64,000 bases of DNA. Origin: Holacanthus passer (Eukaryota > Chordata > Actinopteri > Pomacanthidae). The position numbers and the translations under genes were made by a program. Positions 63,197 through 64,000 of this stretch are shown here, in pieces. The stretch lies in the NCBI GenBank assembly GCA_025331565.1, contig JAFREQ010000011.1:11428001-11492000 (forward strand), in the 5' to 3' direction. Position 1 is the stretch's first letter, and every line of letters starts with the position of its first letter. The notes under the pieces were generated by a model. It saw nothing but the letters and a program-made list of their open reading frames with translations, searched no databases and was not told where the DNA came from.

Positions 63197-63234
63197 TCTA
63201 TTTCATTGTTGAAATATTTCAACAATGAAATAGA
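63197..63234. repeat. 38-bp perfect palindrome
   Basis: The sequence centred on gaaat|atttc at 63215/63216 is its own reverse complement for 19 bp on each side, with no spacer. Confidence 0.95.
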
Positions 63235-63546
63235 AATAGATTGGTTGTTTTTTTTAATTAGACTCCACCCATTTAAGTGTAATGTGGCATACTGAAAAGA
63301 TTATTTGAAAAAAGGACAAATATCAAAGATCAACAAATGTACTAATACCAGGGGCTAATGTTGTATTATTGTACAATATGTGCAAGTGTCTGAGGGAACT
63401 GGTCTCTGGTGGTTTGACAGTTTACTGCTGTACTAACCAGTTTAACTGAAATAAAGCTGCTATGTTTGGAAATAAAAGCATCTCTTTTTTCTTTTATAAG
63501 AAAACGGCTCGTTAAGTTCGTTTATCAAAACGTAATTGGGTAAATG

Positions 63547-63810
63547 TTATTTCTGAACCAAGCGAGCCGAAGACGGTGGCACGTAGCAGCGAAAGGCTTG
63601 ATCAACTCTGCACTCTTTGATGTAGCTGTGCAGGTACAGCTCTTTGGGGATGTTTGTGCATGTTTCTGTACACGGCGTGTCCCGGCAACACTCTGAGACA
63701 TATTCAGAAAGACAGCGTTCTAACCCCGCCCTGCACCGGACAAAGTGTTTACAAAAACATGCGGCGCGATACCGGAAAGTTAGGGACCGTCTAAAATATG
63801 TTGAAATCAT
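63547..63810 (-). CDS. Unassigned cysteine-rich open frame, possible terminal exon
   Basis: An 87-residue frame with ten cysteines (for example ECCRDTPCTETC), ending SSARLVQK before TAA at 63547. I do not recognise the family. Its 5' end contains an acceptor-like TTTCAACATATTTTAG just before 63790, so it could be a last exon of a gene lying beyond the right edge. However, a partly overlapping plus-strand frame is also open, and no poly(A) signal in the right place is obvious. It may equally be a chance frame. Confidence 0.2.
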   Translation of the reverse strand: MISTYFRRSLTFRYRAACFCKHFVRCRAGLERCLSEYVSECCRDTPCTETCTNIPKELYLHSYIKECRVDQAFRCYVPPSSARLVQK

Positions 63811-64000
63811 CGGGATGTTGAACGACGGACTACTTTTAAAGGGACAACATAAGTTCCAGTCAAGACGCTAACTCGTTAATGAGCTATAAAGCTATAAAAT
63901 GAGTAATTGTTGTGATTATTCTCAGATATATAAGATATTTATTTCTCTCTACCACTCCCTGTTGAAATAACTACTGAGATGATCCCTAACTTTGGTCGCT

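Larger units (their letters stand above)
62887..64000. other. Region upstream of gpx1
   Basis: AT-rich DNA with a retroelement tail (63042-63090), a 38-bp perfect palindrome (63197-63234), plus-strand AATAAA words near 63450-63475 and an unassigned cysteine-rich frame (63547-63810). No recognised gene. Confidence 0.5.

Overview
This window is vertebrate nuclear DNA, almost certainly from a ray-finned (teleost, probably percomorph) fish. It holds conserved vertebrate genes split into many short exons with GT-AG introns, plus degraded copies of interspersed repeats typical of teleosts and many CA/TG microsatellites. There are no bacterial-type operons and no CRISPR array. Every gene call rests on translating exons, checking splice sites and checking that codon phases join across introns. 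Gene names come from remembered protein families and synteny, not from a database search.

Layout, left to right: (1) 3.4-10.4 kb, minus strand: the first six coding exons of slc38a3 (SNAT3 glutamine transporter). The 3' half of the gene lies off the left edge. (2) 10.4-34.4 kb: about 24 kb with no convincing coding gene. It carries microsatellites, degenerate repeats, a complete hAT-type non-autonomous transposon with a BED zinc-finger ORF, a ~0.2-kb-unit tandem array, a CpG-rich block that could be an upstream slc38a3 promoter, and GC-rich or homeobox-motif-rich stretches that might be enhancers. (3) 34.7-42.8 kb, minus: complete rbm5 (24 coding exons, 830 aa), a splicing regulator. (4) 44.0-47.6 kb, plus: complete emc3 (8 coding exons, 261 aa), head-to-head with rbm5. 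(5) 48.0-59.5 kb, plus: complete usp4 (22 coding exons, 1011 aa), a deubiquitinase. (6) 60.8-62.8 kb, minus: complete gpx1, a two-exon selenoprotein (188 aa) with an in-frame TGA selenocysteine codon and a recognisable SECIS element. It is convergent with usp4. (7) 62.9-64 kb: repeat tail, a perfect palindrome and an unassigned cysteine-rich ORF.

The genes do not form one pathway. The grouping is syntenic: slc38a3, rbm5, usp4 and gpx1 correspond to human 3p21.31, whereas EMC3 is at 3p25 in human, so its place between rbm5 and usp4 marks a rearrangement relative to mammals. No previously undescribed system is evident. The most interesting items are the gpx1 TGA/SECIS pair, the BED-only hAT derivative with intact ends and target duplication, a TTAA-flanked MITE inside an rbm5 intron, and a GC-AG intron plus tandem acceptor beside a frame-preserving exon of usp4.
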